Shown here one piece after another: positions 55,201-64,000 of a stretch of 64,000 nucleotides of DNA. The stretch comes from Ophioderma brevispina. Taxonomy: Eukaryota; Echinodermata; Ophiuroidea; Amphilepidida; Ophiodermatidae. The translations under genes and the position numbers were made by a program. Within the stretch, counting starts at the first letter, position 1. Each line of letters begins with the position of its first letter. The notes beneath the pieces were generated by a model that had not been told where the DNA came from, ran no database searches, and saw only the letters and a list, made by a program, of their open reading frames with translations. Location: contig JAMKCH010058324.1 of NCBI GenBank assembly GCA_023653785.1, forward strand, positions 62,001-126,000, read 5' to 3'.

Positions 55201-57677
55201 TGAGACAGCAGGTCACGGTGGGCATGCTTTATTTTCTTTTTCACATGAAACACAATGGTGCAGAGCTGACCTCTCCCGTTGGTAGAAAACTTTTTGAAAC
55301 AACTTCGTTTTTGGGCTCGTATACTTGTTTATTTTACAAATATTCAGAAATGTTGCTAAAAGTCTACTACATACCTCCGATGGTATACTCTCTATAATAT
55401 AATGATATTTTGGGTTGAAAAACAAGGAGAAATTGAAAAAACAAATCGTGTTTAAATAAGGCGTGGTCCTTGACAAATTCAGGAGCGCCACATCATTTTA
55501 AAGTGACCAAATCATAAAGGACTTTTTAATACTGTAAAAAAGTCTGTGCACGTGAAGCTGTATCTGTTTTAGAAAGCGAAGACCACGTTAGTTCATAGAT
55601 TGCAGTTTGAACATGAATTCCCCTATACTTTAACTTGGCGAAAAACATCACTGGTTTGCACCGTTTTCTGTGTTGGGAAATCAAACAAAGAGCAAGGACG
55701 CGTGTCTTTTGTGTTTGTGCAATCCATGCCTTCTGACCTCGTACAAACAATTTTCTACGAATCAATTTGTGTCACTGTTACCTCAGGACTGAATGTTCTG
55801 AAAGAAAGAGGTTGTTTTGGTGTACTTGAAATGTTGAAACAATTTGAGATCATTTGAAAGACATCGACGCAATATAAAGATTTGCCTTTCTAATGACTTT
55901 GACTTTGACGATTTGGTGTTATATCTCCGTAACCATGCATAAGTTGCAGGTATTCCAAAATATACCTTTTTGTTTTTTTTTAAATCCTTCTTAAAAGACG
56001 GGCACTGGCATTCCAAACATTTCTCATTTTTGATCCCTTACTGGATTGTACCCCCTTCCGGCCATACTGGTACACCCTCGTTAAGTTTTGTTCATTCAAA
56101 CCTATGCTCTCCACGGTCACGAAACTGCTCCGGTGACCCACTAATCGTACAAATAAGTTCATATGCACACTGCTGCTTATTACTTAAATTGACAGGAGGA
56201 GATTTTTTTAGAATACGAATTCTCTCACATTGCAGGTCGATTGTAGCCACTACCAAGAAACGGTTCCCAAGGTTATGGACAACAATACAAAAGAAAACAG
56301 CAAACCTTGTTTTGAACTTGCCTGACTATCGATTGTCCCCATAGAACACCGTGCTTTGACTTTCTGTCGTGCACGCAGAAAGTACAAATCATCATATTAT
56401 TACATACAGACGGCGTATTCGCTTATTCACTTCATGTGCCATCTAATACATCGGAAAAGCCTTCCAATATGCAAAAAAAACCCGGTTTCGAACCATGAGG
56501 GCGCTTCTCGTTCTGGCAATCTCCATCATGTCTCTTTATAACAACGAATCGATTGATCATGAACATTGTCAGGTGACCGAAAAATTTCGGGTATTTAACG
56601 CTTGTTTATGCTAAAAATAACGCTGACCGGACCGGGGACCGGTCCCGGAGGGGGGCACTCAAATATGAAAGTGACGGGGATATGCGGATTGGACTTCAAG
56701 TGGGGGGCATTCGCTGAGGAACTTTAAGGGGAAGGGGGGTGGGGTCATTTGGTGAGGAAGGATTCCAAACTGGGATCATCACTGAGCCTCTCACATTTTG
56801 TGAAAAAAGTGGTTATTCTCAGGGCAAATTCTAACCTTCAAACCCAGTTTATATGTTATACATTAAAAGAAGGGCTTTCTGTCTGTAGAATGAAATAGAA
56901 TAAGGGGGTCATTCCGTGACATTTGATTAAAAATTGGAGGGATCAATGAGAGTAAAGAAAAAAAGGAGGTCTTCAGTAGCAGGTTCAAAAAAGGAGGGGG
57001 TCTTTCATTGACAGCAGGTTTAAAAAGGGGTCAATAGTGCCGCACCTATTTTTAGGGAGTGCCCCCCCCCGGGGGACCGTCGAAGTATTACAATCCACTC
57101 TAATCACCATTTTAACTCTGTGTCTATGGGTACCCGCAGTGAACTTTCCTCCGGTTCGCTAAACGCCCACAATCTTCTTAAAACGCTTTCAGGTGTTTCT
57201 AATCCTTCCAAAAACGGTTATTTAAGCGAAAAATGAACAAGTAGTACCTCACCGGATTAGGATATGGGTGGCGTGCTTTCCACCCAAAGTATTATGGTAC
57301 ATTTTTAAAAATATTTCCGCAAGTATAGCTCTAATATAAAACTATGCAAGTGCCGTCATTCCAGCTGAAATTGACTTCTACCTTATTTAGTGCAAATCTG
57401 ATTTTCGCCTATTTTCTGTGGCAAGTGGAGTGGGAGAAAGAGGGGATGATACCACCCCCTTGGTAACAACCGTGTTACAAAAAGTTTGGTAAGACGAAGG
57501 TTCATCGTTTTTCAATCCCCTGCTTGTTTGGCTAATGGGGCTCACTAACCTGTCTAAACCGATCATAATCCAGCAACCGAGGATATGAAAACTGTAGCCG
57601 GCAATTATCATACGAGGGCGAAATAGACTTGCTGATTCGTTCGTGCATTTGTCTTAGTCTATTAAACCAGTAGCAAT
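37139..57677 (-). CDS. SHMT2: Serine hydroxymethyltransferase, seven C-terminal exons
   Basis: The enzyme uses PLP and tetrahydrofolate to interconvert serine and glycine, feeding one-carbon units into folate metabolism. Exons in order of transcription: 57550-57677, 53843-53982, 53399-53564, 46053-46150, 41856-42011, 41130-41234, 37139-37269. Together they encode about 270 residues of a ~470-500 residue protein, from TGLID through the PLP-lysine block [35 protein letters not shown] and NKNTCPGD motifs to the stop. The end [13 protein letters not shown] is closer to mitochondrial SHMT2 than to the cytosolic form as I remember them; the targeting peptide is not visible, so the paralogue call is inference. 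Splice phases agree at all junctions but one. The first exon seen is damaged. N-terminal exons are probably beyond 64000. Confidence 0.95.
37627..37793. mobile_element. ~167-bp hairpin MITE in the last SHMT intron
   Basis: Ends TTTGTTCAACTGTCC and inverted TTTGTTCAATTGTCC (14 of 15 matched). Inner arms TATGAATATTCATCA and TGATGAATATTCATG, and GTATC/GATAC at the centre, make a long foldback. Target duplication not clear. Confidence 0.8.
38136..39008. mobile_element. Foldback element, family F, copy F3
   Basis: Ends TAGTACATGGGGAAATG and the inverse of TAGTACATGTGGAACTG; GTG at 38133-38135 and 39009-39011 is the target duplication. Inside the last SHMT intron. Same inverted-halves structure as F2. 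Confidence 0.93.
39180..40330 (+). pseudogene. LINE C-terminal fragment, antisense in SHMT intron
   Basis: Plus-strand frames give [17 protein letters not shown], then [39 protein letters not shown] and [11 protein letters not shown]; later [16 protein letters not shown] and [15 protein letters not shown]. These are the blocks of the C-terminal region found after the reverse transcriptase in one marine-invertebrate LINE type (LPSPANL-W, GRY-WRHDQVL, ELTVP-E, EVGCRGF). The zinc-type cysteines are mostly lost and several stops occur. RT itself is absent. Confidence 0.8.
41130..41234 (-). CDS. SHMT2: SHMT exon with (G)TPALTSR motif
   Basis: Encodes [34 protein letters not shown]; 2 + 34 codons + 1. 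The PALTSR arginine binds the substrate carboxylate in characterised SHMTs. Acceptor tcgtcctag, donor GTGATT (weaker than usual). Confidence 0.97.
41856..42011 (-). CDS. SHMT2: SHMT exon with NKNTCPGD motif
   Basis: Acceptor ctctttag; encodes [31 protein letters not shown] and [20 protein letters not shown]. Size 2 + 51 codons + 1, in phase with both neighbours. Its first 52 bases plus acceptor are duplicated 95 bp upstream (see repeat entry). Confidence 0.97.
41960..42134. repeat. 80-bp direct duplication covering an SHMT splice acceptor
   Basis: 41960-42039 is identical to 42055-42134 (offset 95 bp). The unit contains the first 52 coding bases of the exon ending at 42011, its AG acceptor and the upstream pyrimidine tract. 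In transcription order the extra copy comes first, at an acceptor after 42106. Confidence 0.97.
42193..43005. mobile_element. Second element with CAACGCGTTG-type palindromes, split by a TTAA element
   Basis: Ends GCTAAAAGGTCATGACGTAT and inverted GCTAAAAGGCTCATAACGTAT are terminal repeats. Motifs CAACGCGTTG (42221), CAACGTGTTG (42256), CAACACGTTG (42293), CAACGCGTTG (42879), a GATGCGTTG form (~42920) and CAATGCGTTG (42965) occupy both flanks. Spacing here is 35-46 bp, unlike the ~21-bp array at 1.7-2.3 kb. Interrupted by T1 at 42321-42848. Confidence 0.75.
42321..42848. mobile_element. TTAA-type element, family T1, copy 2
   Basis: TTAA at 42317-42320, then AGCAATAATGGCACATTTTT. The body matches the 31.65-kb copy in inverted order, including the AATTATTATCGGGGATCCCG region with one C missing from the palindrome. 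The right terminus is truncated at about 42848. Confidence 0.85.
43152..44047. mobile_element. Foldback element, family F, copy F4 (best preserved)
   Basis: Ends TAGTACATGTGGAACTG and CCCCATGTACTA; TTA at 43149-43151 and 44048-44050 is the target duplication. Length 896 bp. Orientation is opposite to F2/F3 when judged by the GGGG versus GTGG end. In an SHMT intron. Confidence 0.95.
44318..45021 (-). pseudogene. Ty3/gypsy integrase C-terminal part, split by a MITE
   Basis: On the minus strand 45021-44943 reads [13 protein letters not shown], the conserved S-N-G-x-x-E-x-x-(V/I)-K block with the catalytic Glu of retroviral-type integrases. After a 194-bp MITE the frame continues with [14 protein letters not shown] and, after a shift, [36 protein letters not shown] and [12 protein letters not shown], the C-terminal SH3-like part. 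Upstream catalytic Asp region is missing. No LTR was recognised. Confidence 0.85.
44743..44936. mobile_element. 194-bp MITE inserted in the gypsy integrase
   Basis: Perfect 18-bp terminal inverted repeats: GATCAAGCAAAATGAGTC at 44743-44760 and its inverse at 44919-44936, extending imperfectly through GAAGTCG. It separates two parts of the integrase. No target duplication could be set with confidence. Confidence 0.92.
45080..45310. mobile_element. Mariner-type 3' end fragment
   Basis: Inverted relative to 23.9-24.15 kb: shares AGGCGCTTTGAGGGTT, CTTCGTGAAATAGA and the 'gcacttt' phrase and ends in the terminal repeat TTTTGAGACACGCGG followed by TA. Lies between the gypsy integrase and gag remnants. 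Confidence 0.75.
45311..45570 (-). pseudogene. Ty3/gypsy gag fragment
   Basis: Minus frame: KPILLPVQ, then [20 protein letters not shown] and [15 protein letters not shown]. The R-V-A-T-F-(L/I)-x-x-(I/V)-G-x-(E/D)-A-L-x-(I/V)-(Y/H)-N block is the capsid core of Ty3/gypsy gag of many invertebrate elements. Orientation and order agree with the integrase at 44.3-45.0 kb, so both probably belong to one deleted element. Confidence 0.7.
46053..46150 (-). CDS. SHMT2: SHMT exon, C-terminal domain start
   Basis: Encodes [20 protein letters not shown] and [12 protein letters not shown], ending with one base before a consensus donor GTAAGT. Matches the F-K-x-Y-x-x-Q-(V/I)-x-x-N-A-(R/K)-A-(L/M) helix of SHMT. 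With the acceptor at 46151-46152 there is one extra base relative to the phase 0 of the previous exon, so a one-base error near the acceptor, or a slightly different acceptor, is needed. Confidence 0.9.
46860..48161 (-). pseudogene. Crypton-type tyrosine recombinase (DUF3504-like) relic
   Basis: Starts MAESDAEYN at 48161 on the minus strand. Later, through several stops and frameshifts, [20 protein letters not shown] (N-terminal core-binding region), [38 protein letters not shown] and [10 protein letters not shown]. The block L-T-K-N / R-C-P-V-x-S-F-x-x-Y-x-x-(K)-L-N-P / F-W-Q-R-P is typical of Crypton-derived YR proteins such as those of the ZMYM/QRICH group, and the last piece resembles the (H)-x-x-R / T-G-H region. 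It is inside an SHMT intron and does not encode a functional recombinase. Confidence 0.8.
48162..53398. other. SHMT intron, no exon recognised
   Basis: Mostly unique-looking AT-rich DNA. Contains a C run at 49081, an AT-rich TAATATCTAATATCGA-type microsatellite at 50605-50720, a G/C-run MITE-like segment at 51895-52125 (right end GGTGCCGCCACTG), a G-run repeat at about 52250-52640 and no coding domain. Small frames are not supported. Confidence 0.6.
51895..52125. mobile_element. MITE-like segment with G/C runs
   Basis: The right end GGTGCCGCCACTG resembles the widespread CAGTGGCGGCACC end in inverted form; the interior has long runs of G and C. The left end is not clear. Confidence 0.5.
53399..53564 (-). 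CDS. SHMT2: SHMT exon, central region
   Basis: Completes the split Arg codon, then [15 protein letters not shown], a variable stretch, [18 protein letters not shown] and [13 protein letters not shown]. Length is 1 + 55 codons. The FPG-QGGPH block is a hallmark of SHMT. Donor GTGTGTGAAA. Intact. Confidence 0.97.
53843..53982 (-). CDS. SHMT2: SHMT exon with the PLP-binding lysine
   Basis: Begins in phase 0 after an AG acceptor and encodes [34 protein letters not shown] and [12 protein letters not shown]. The Asp and His of [12 protein letters not shown] contact PLP and the lysine of THKT (codon 53862-53860) forms the internal aldimine. Ends with two bases of an Arg codon before GTGAAA. No disruption. 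Confidence 0.97.
55198..55789. repeat. ~0.6-kb segment repeated at 60512-61115
   Basis: Shared phrases: GGCATGCTTTA, TTTTTGGG, AATGTTGCTAAAAGTCTACT, CACGTGAAGCTGTATCTGTTTT, AAGCGAAGACCACG and CAAAGAGCAAGGACGCGTGT. Differences are again mainly small indels. Same orientation. Confidence 0.85.
56637..57083. mobile_element. MITE with GGTCCC..GGGGGGCACTC ends
   Basis: Left GACCGGTCCCGGAGGGGGGC and right (inverted) GACGGTCCCCCGGGGGG; interior with GGGG-rich phrases and 'gacggggatatgcgg'. A familiar type in marine invertebrate genomes. Target duplication not resolved. Confidence 0.7.
57550..57677 (-). CDS. SHMT2: SHMT exon (damaged), substrate-domain segment
   Basis: Acceptor ttttcaatttcag precedes 57677 and a donor GTTAGT follows 57550. 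Reads ATGLID, then a TAA where Tyr is expected, then [13 protein letters not shown], and after two extra T bases (about 57588-57590) [13 protein letters not shown]. These match the LFRP(R/K)LIIAG and LDYxRxR blocks of SHMT. The stop and frameshift would kill the protein. Since one- and two-base errors are frequent elsewhere in this window, I think sequencing error is more likely than a pseudogene. Confidence 0.85.
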
Positions 57678-59060
57678 CTGAAATTGAAAACAGTTTGAAA
57701 ATGTTTTTGGTCTTCTAAATCATTGTATCACATAGATTGATTGTTAATTGCTAAATATCACGCGTATGAGAGAGATAACGCAATATTATATGATAATATG
57801 GTGGTCACATCTGACCCATCACTTAGATATATAATTTTTAATAAAAGTGTTATTACCGTCCATAATATCCCATCCATGTCACAGCTTATAACACTCCTCG
57901 CATACTTTGTCTATAGTATAAAAGAAGCCCTCATGCAACATTGGCGTAATATAACGGACTGTTAAAACTCTCGTCTAACCAGCTAGTTGTTGTTTGCAAA
58001 AAATCTTTAAATTAACCGAATCCACAGCTCACAAAATCTCACAAAATGTGACCGGCTGGTATGTATTTTTGTGATTTTGTTAGATTTTGTGACTTATAAT
58101 GCCTGGACATAAATGCGATTTTGTAAGATTCAGTGATTTAAGTAACACACACACCCCACCCAAGTCACGATGAAACAACAGCAACAACAAGCTGCAAGCA
58201 AATAAAATTCACCACAAATAACAAAGAAGGAAAGAAAGGAAACGAACACGCCCGAGCATTCGCATACGAAATCAAAACATTGATACAATGAACAAAACGA
58301 GGTTGGGTTAATTTTTTTTTTGTTTTAATGTGTCAACCTGTCAAGAAGAAATACTTCTCAAAAATCACCAAAAAGCTCAAGTTTATTTCAGAAATGTAGT
58401 GCCATTTTTGTGCTCATTTTATGATCAAAAAGATGGTCGATGTCAAACCATCGTTGGACCATATACCACTTTTCCCATGGGTAGAACGCCAAAGTTCGAA
58501 ATAGGGGTTGGTGACGACTCCTTCAATAATATAATATTTGGTCTGGTAACAATTAAATATCTTTATGAAAAGTATGACAATTATTTATTAAGTCAAAATT
58601 GATAACATCCTTTCCTATTCAGCAAGAATTATAGGAGAAGTTCGAGATTTGCTGGGAGTATAACTACGAGGACGAGATCCCTATCAGCTTTACATCGTTA
58701 CTACCCAAATAAATTTATCAACAATAGGCCCGTATTCTAATATGGTGTTTAACAACTTTTAGTAAACAATGTTTATTTCTGAAGGAGCGAGGGGATAATA
58801 TTCCGAACTGCGGTAAACAAGATCAAAATTTTGACATAATATACCAACATAAATAACCTATCGAAATAAGGGCCATTCTCCTATAAAGTGTTTCAAAAGC
58901 GAGTTTCGTGTCGCTCACATTCATGCACCGTTGACGCTTGTTTCGCATGTTCGAATGACTCTTTATGATTAGTATACTAGGTAGGTGGGGTACTGTAGTG
59001 ACCAGATCTTATGTGAGTGTGCAAATCCGATAAAATTGTGAATTGGTACACACGTACTTA
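57678..59060. other. Spacer upstream of the first SHMT exon seen; one open frame at 58330-58602
   Basis: A 90-codon plus-strand frame (MSTCQEEILLKNHQKAQVYF at its start, FGLVTIKYLYEKYDNYLL near its end) has no recognised domain and no donor or acceptor that I can support. It is AT-rich and may be chance. No SHMT N-terminal exon was found. Confidence 0.5.
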
Positions 59061-59069
59061 ATACTTGTA

Positions 59070-59870
59070 AGCAAAAAATTGAATGGAAGCACTTGCCACA
59101 CCCCTTCAATTCATGGCCCCCAGCTTGGATTTCAAGGTTACACAGGGGAAAATTTTGTAAATGTTCCGATGGTGTTGAAAAACACACACCATGCTGTACT
59201 ATATGGGTCACAAGGATTCAAAAAGGTACGTTTTATACTACCTGTGACTTATGTTTATGAATTTGGTAAAAACTGTAAAACATGGGTAAAAAAGTCAATG
59301 TGGTTTGTACAGGGGTCAAAAATTAAAAGGTTCTCCAATTTTTGTAAAATGTGGTTCCAATTGTTTGGTTTAGCTCATAGAAGGAATATAGGAATACGTT
59401 TTGACTACTTACTGTCTGTTTATTAACCAAAATGGCGAATAAAAGTCAACAGCTATTGCAGCTATTTGATTCTTATGACCTTGACCTATTTTGTTGGATA
59501 ACGTGAAAACGAAGCATAACAGAAAGGCAAACTATTCTTATTTCAATCCTTTAACTAGGGAAACAATGTGCACCCATTTGGAAATCAAAACAACTTTTAA
59601 CTTTTGATCTATACACACCCAATTGACTTTTTCACAAACACCATGTTTACAGTTTTTACCCCATAACGACTCCGGAACTAGAAGCCACCGATAGTGTCAA
59701 CTATACCTTTTGGGCATCCTTGTGACCAGACAAACACCATGGTGTGCTTGTTTAACACATTCAGGAACATTTTAAATTTTTTGACCCCCTGTATAACCTT
59801 CAAACCCAAGCTGGGGGACATTAATGGGGGTTGGCAAGTGCTTCCACTTCCATCAATTTTATGGAATTAT
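59070..59870. mobile_element. Foldback element, third family
   Basis: Arms at about 59085-59240 and 59690-59855 are inverted copies: GGAAGCACTTGCCA and its inverse TGGCAAGTGCTTCC, GCCCCCAGCTTGG and its inverse, and the 'caccatggtgtg' type phrase in both. The middle is not palindromic. Shares the general style (AAGGATTCAAAAAGGTA) with family F but has different ends. Confidence 0.75.
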
Positions 59871-60511
59871 CAATGCCTAAAGTACTTGTGGTGCCAAAAA
59901 TCACAATTTATCCCCGGAAGCGCACACTCTTACACTACATTCCCCTGCTAGGAGTTATATTCCAAATGATCGGACTAGAGGTGTTGTAACGACAGAGACA
60001 ATATCAAGCAATAAGGCTGATAATGCAAAATTCCTGCTTTTCGCCATGTCGCAAGCCAAGATCCGTTCTCTAAAATACGTCCCTGCTCATTACACAAGAT
60101 CTTCATTTCAATTCACAGATTACTTGGCCTTTTTACCAGTCTCCAAAATACGACAATCAAGATTGTAAAAAGTTTGCAATAGTCTCTGAGAGCATGTTGC
60201 CAATATTGCAACCACACACATTACCATACTTTGAATGGATGACACAATTGCCAAAAATAACGGTAGAAGTAATTTCCCATACCATATTATATTAAAACGT
60301 TGTGCATACGTTTATACGCAAGATACGTTATTAATTTCGTGAACAGCGCAACATAAAAGTGCTTGGGAAAATGGAACATATATATACAGCAGGTATTTGA
60401 TATTAGGTTCCCGCCCTCCCCTCAACAAGACAAGAGATGCTGAATCGCCAAGCAGTATCGCCAACAGCATCATTGAAATCAACAAGGTCAGGCATATTTA
60501 ATCGACAGACT

Positions 60512-61115
60512 CAGTTAGACAGCGGGTCACGCTGGCATGCTTTAATTTTCTTTCACATGAAAACAATGGTGCAGCGCTGACCTCTCCAGTTGGTATAAAA
60601 AAACGTTGAAACAACTTCGTTTTTGGGGTTCGAAAATACGTTGTTTCACTTTACAAATATTGCAGAAATGTTGCTAAAAGTCTACTTCATACCTCAATGG
60701 TATAATATAATTATAATGATATTTTTTGGGGTTGAAAAACAAGGGTGAAAAGTGAAAAAAAAATCGTGTTTAAAATAATGCGCGGTCTTGACAAATTCAG
60801 GAGCCCCACATGATTTTAAAGTTGACCAAATCATAAAGGGACATCTTATCTGTAAAAAAGTCCGTGCACGTGAAGCTGTATCTGTTTTGAGAAAGCGAAG
60901 ACCACGGGTAGTTCATTCATATATTTGCCATTGAACCATTAATTTCCCCCTATACTCACATGGCGAAAAACATCATTGATTTGCACTACAGACCTGTGTG
61001 GGGAATCAAACAAAGAGCAAGGACGCGTGTCTTTTGTGTTTGTGGCAAATCCATGCCTTCTGAACTCGTACAACAATTTCTACGGTTTCATAATTGTGTC
61101 ATGTGACTCAGGACG
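60512..61115. repeat. Second copy of the 55198-55789 segment
   Basis: See the paired entry; 5.3 kb apart, same orientation. Confidence 0.85.
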
Positions 61116-61621
61116 ACGGAGACTTAATCGCAGACTACTATTATCCCGGGTCGGAATAACAATTGTAAATTTTTGTAAGTTTGAACAAGGAGGTAGCCGC
61201 GTTTTGAAAATACTGTGGTCTTGAGTAGTTGGGAAGAGGTTGGGCGGGGCTGTCTTCGGTTGTGACTGTTACCGTAATAAATATGGTCCAACTAACACAC
61301 TCCCTTCTCTATGGATCAGTGTTAAGTAAAACACCTACTCCAAGTTCGAAGAGAACATGGCATTGCATCAAAGTAGGCTATTTCATTTTGGCAGATGAGA
61401 TATCAACTCTAATATGCACTAACTGAAAATTTTAACAGAAACACGTATTATGATTCTCACCAAAACATGTTGGAAGGGGTGTTGGAGCACGTGGATTCAT
61501 GAAACTTTATACTGAATTATGAAAATATAATACTCACAATATGCTTAAAGTGCAAACGACAAAATCTACAAAGTTCTCACCCCGGTATTCAACATGAGGT
61601 GGCATCTTTGTTTTAAACTTC

Positions 61622-61945
61622 AAGCAATAATAGCGCATTTTGAAAAGCGCCCACAATTTGTCAATTTTGTTGGATTATGCAAAAAGTTGTGTTGGTATTG
61701 TCTAGTAAACCATACGTATGAAAAGTAATGTCTAAAATTGCGTATGTGGTTATAAAATAAGGGATTTTGTAATTAGAACGGTGCCACTTGTAAATCAACA
61801 GCGGCGCGGAAACACCAATGAAATGGCGCACGGTTACCAAAAAGACATAATCCCGAACTTTTACCATTCACAGGTATGGTTTACAAGGCCATTGCCCATG
61901 CAACTGCGCAAAAATTCAATTGTTTTGAAATTGGGAGTCATTATA
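61622..61945. mobile_element. Old relic of TTAA-type family T1
   Basis: Left part AGCAATAATAGCGCATTTTG followed by AAGCGCCCACAATTT; right part has TTACCATTCACAGGTATGG and the AAATTGGGAG remainder. Central palindrome absent. Confidence 0.65.
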
Positions 61946-63271
61946 ATGAAGTGGTTTTATAAAGTTCATTCATCTACTCTTAACATATCAACACAATTAT
62001 GTCGAGGATCTTCTTCACAAACTTATTCGTTGGACACAACAGTGGAATGCACACGTAGGATCAGTATCAGTATTAGTATCCTTATCAGTCTAGAGAATTC
62101 AACAGGGTGTGTAAAAAAAATGTGAGTGCCGCTAATCTTGACCACCCTCAAGATTTTCATTCACCCCATAACTTTTCTGAATGATTATAATATTCGTTCT
62201 TTACAGATCCTGAGAAAATGAAAGAAATGGCTTGCAAAAATGAAGCAGATATGATAGGTTTTTACCAGGTTCTAACTGGCTTTTATGTTTTTACTAGCTT
62301 AAAATATGAGTAAACAGGTTAGTTTTTATATGAAATGTCAATTTTTTTCAGGTTCCCACTTCCGGTTAAGATTTTCCTTCGTTGTATATGGTATCTGTGA
62401 AATTAATAAAACACCCCTATTCTGAAAACGCCAAAGTGTCTGTTAAGAAACCTTGTAATTCTCATTATCTCGATCATGCTAAACCATAGCCAATGATTAT
62501 ATTGAATCATAAACAGAGTGTTCAAGATTATGATGCCATTCAATAAGTTTAGATAAGTGTCGAAATGACTAAATATTTATTTTGTCCTTATTACGCTCTA
62601 AGAAAAAAATGCCCCGTGGAACCTTTTTTTGTCCACACTATGAAACGCCTTAAAAAATTTATTTTAAAAAATCTGTGAACTCAAAAAAGTTACTACAGAA
62701 ACCACGAAGGTGGCTATACAAACATGACGAAACTATTTGGGGTTCATTGAAGACCTTATGGGGTTCCATATAGGGACAGATTTACACCCGCTTTCGCTAG
62801 TTGCTTTGGTCCTTAAACCTGCATGGGGTAGATAATAGGAAACCCATGCTTGTTGCAGACATGCAAAAAATCTGTTTGATGATATTCTGAGTTTAGCCAT
62901 CGCTGTAGTGCTGTCTGGAGTTACCTTGCACGGACCGCCAGCCCACCCACCAGGGGTCCGTTCGCGAAAGCAGTCGTAAGATTGACATAGCATGGTGTAA
63001 TACTAAGATTTTTTCGCGTTCGTGAACTGGGACGTGGGCTACGTGTGTATACGAGTAAGCCAGTTATTACATTCAAACTAAATTTATTATACATGTCCGG
63101 TGTGGTCAGCTACACGATGGCCACTCGCATTCATTTAATTGTTAGGCAATATATCATCCCCCGCGTGTGCACACTACCCCCCCCCCCCCATATTAGAGCT
63201 CCAGAAATGGACAGGACGGCCGCAGTCCTGAATGCAATTAAGGGAGCGCACCATGATATCAGGGGGGGTTA

Positions 63272-63490
63272 GGAAGTTTTGAGGAAAAAAAAAAATCACC
63301 CTTTAGGTGTGAAAGAAAAAAAAATCAGCCTTAAGAGTGTGAAAGAAAAAAAAAATTCACCTTAGACTGTTGAAAGAAAAATAAAATTCACTCAGAGAGG
63401 AGACAGAAAAAAAAATTTCCATTTATCATTGTAAAAAAACAAAAAAAAAATTTCACCGGCCACAGAGGGGACAAAAAAAAATATCACCCT
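63272..63490. repeat. ~37-bp A-rich tandem repeat, about six copies
   Basis: Units alternate an A run (7-11 A) with TTCACC/TCACC and a GTGTGAAAG / GAGGGGACA type linker. Purity of the A runs varies between units. Confidence 0.85.
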
Positions 63491-64000
63491 TATCATTGGT
63501 TCTTTCGGTATTGCTAGTATCCTGTAGGGAATCTGCCTTTTTGCCCAAAAATTTCTGCTAATTTTTAGATATTTAAACCAAAAGTTTGAAAAATCTAGCT
63601 CTGGTCACGGCCCCATGTTTTTATGCAAATTTTTTGCGCCATCTCGTACATATTCAACCACGCGTGAAGCTGAGCTCGTTGGTGGCACATAACCTATGCA
63701 ACCCTTCTGAGACGTGTTACCAGCAGTAGATATGAAGGGGGCCCAAATTGAAAACCACCTGCTATCATCAATACATAATGAGCATGATAAACAACCTGCT
63801 ATCAGCAGTAGATATGGGTATTGATGAGAACTACATGTATATTGATGCAGATTGTCTCCTGGGATTTTGACCCTCTTTTTTTATTGACAGTGGCCGTCAA
63901 CATAATATTCGGAACGTTAAAAGTGTCACTGGTTAATTGTCACCACGGTATAAGGCCTGTTCAAAGTATTAAAACCTGAACGGGGAAGTCCTCTTAGTCA

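Noticed and set aside
55970..56344. 124-codon plus-strand frame
   Set aside because: No domain, overlaps frames on the other strand of equal quality, and no splice support.
59043..59426. 127-codon plus-strand frame
   Set aside because: Lies in one arm and centre of a foldback element; composition follows the repeat.

Overview
The window is animal nuclear DNA. Genes are split by GT..AG introns, coding density is very low, and the space is filled by many families of transposable elements (LINEs, Ty3/gypsy, Crypton-type tyrosine recombinase, Tc1/mariner, hAT-like and TTAA-type MITEs, foldback elements) and microsatellites. This repertoire, including Crypton and the foldback/MITE types, fits a marine invertebrate, perhaps an echinoderm or hemichordate. 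The lineage is an inference and cannot be proven from the sequence.

The only well-recognised host gene is serine hydroxymethyltransferase (SHMT, closest in my reading to the mitochondrial SHMT2 form). It lies on the minus strand. Seven exons cover about the C-terminal 60 percent of the protein, from 57677 down to the stop codon at 37139. The PLP-binding lysine exon is present. The N-terminal exons were not found and probably lie beyond 64000. Introns are up to about 7.9 kb and are packed with transposons. A second real-looking but unrecognised gene on the plus strand contributes two C-terminal exons (24845-25035 and 26055-26288).

Layout: 1.4-3.7 kb, a foldback element split by a 1.4-kb insert that carries an array of twenty CAACGCGTTG-like palindromes spaced about 21 bp. 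3.8-9.5 kb, an old full-length LINE flanked by inverted blocks of a ~165-bp tandem repeat and itself split by two younger DNA elements. 9.9-24.5 kb, a patchwork of repeated segments that differ from each other by frequent one-base indels, including a 2049-bp and a ~1590-bp tandem duplication; this looks like uncorrected long-read gap filling rather than biology. 24.8-26.3 kb, the unknown gene. 28.0-28.56 kb, a long GA microsatellite. 29.9-31.3 kb, a young 5'-truncated LINE with a perfect 16-bp target-site duplication. 31.6-36.6 kb, TTAA-flanked and foldback elements. 37.1-57.7 kb, SHMT with intronic LINE, foldback, gypsy and Crypton relics. 57.7-64 kb, mostly repeats and no recognised exon.

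The candidates for something new are the helically phased palindrome array, the foldback family with 3-bp target-site duplications that carries inverted TCAAGGTCA nuclear-receptor half-sites, and the 80-bp duplication of an SHMT splice acceptor plus exon start. No gene system (operon-like or defence cluster) is present.
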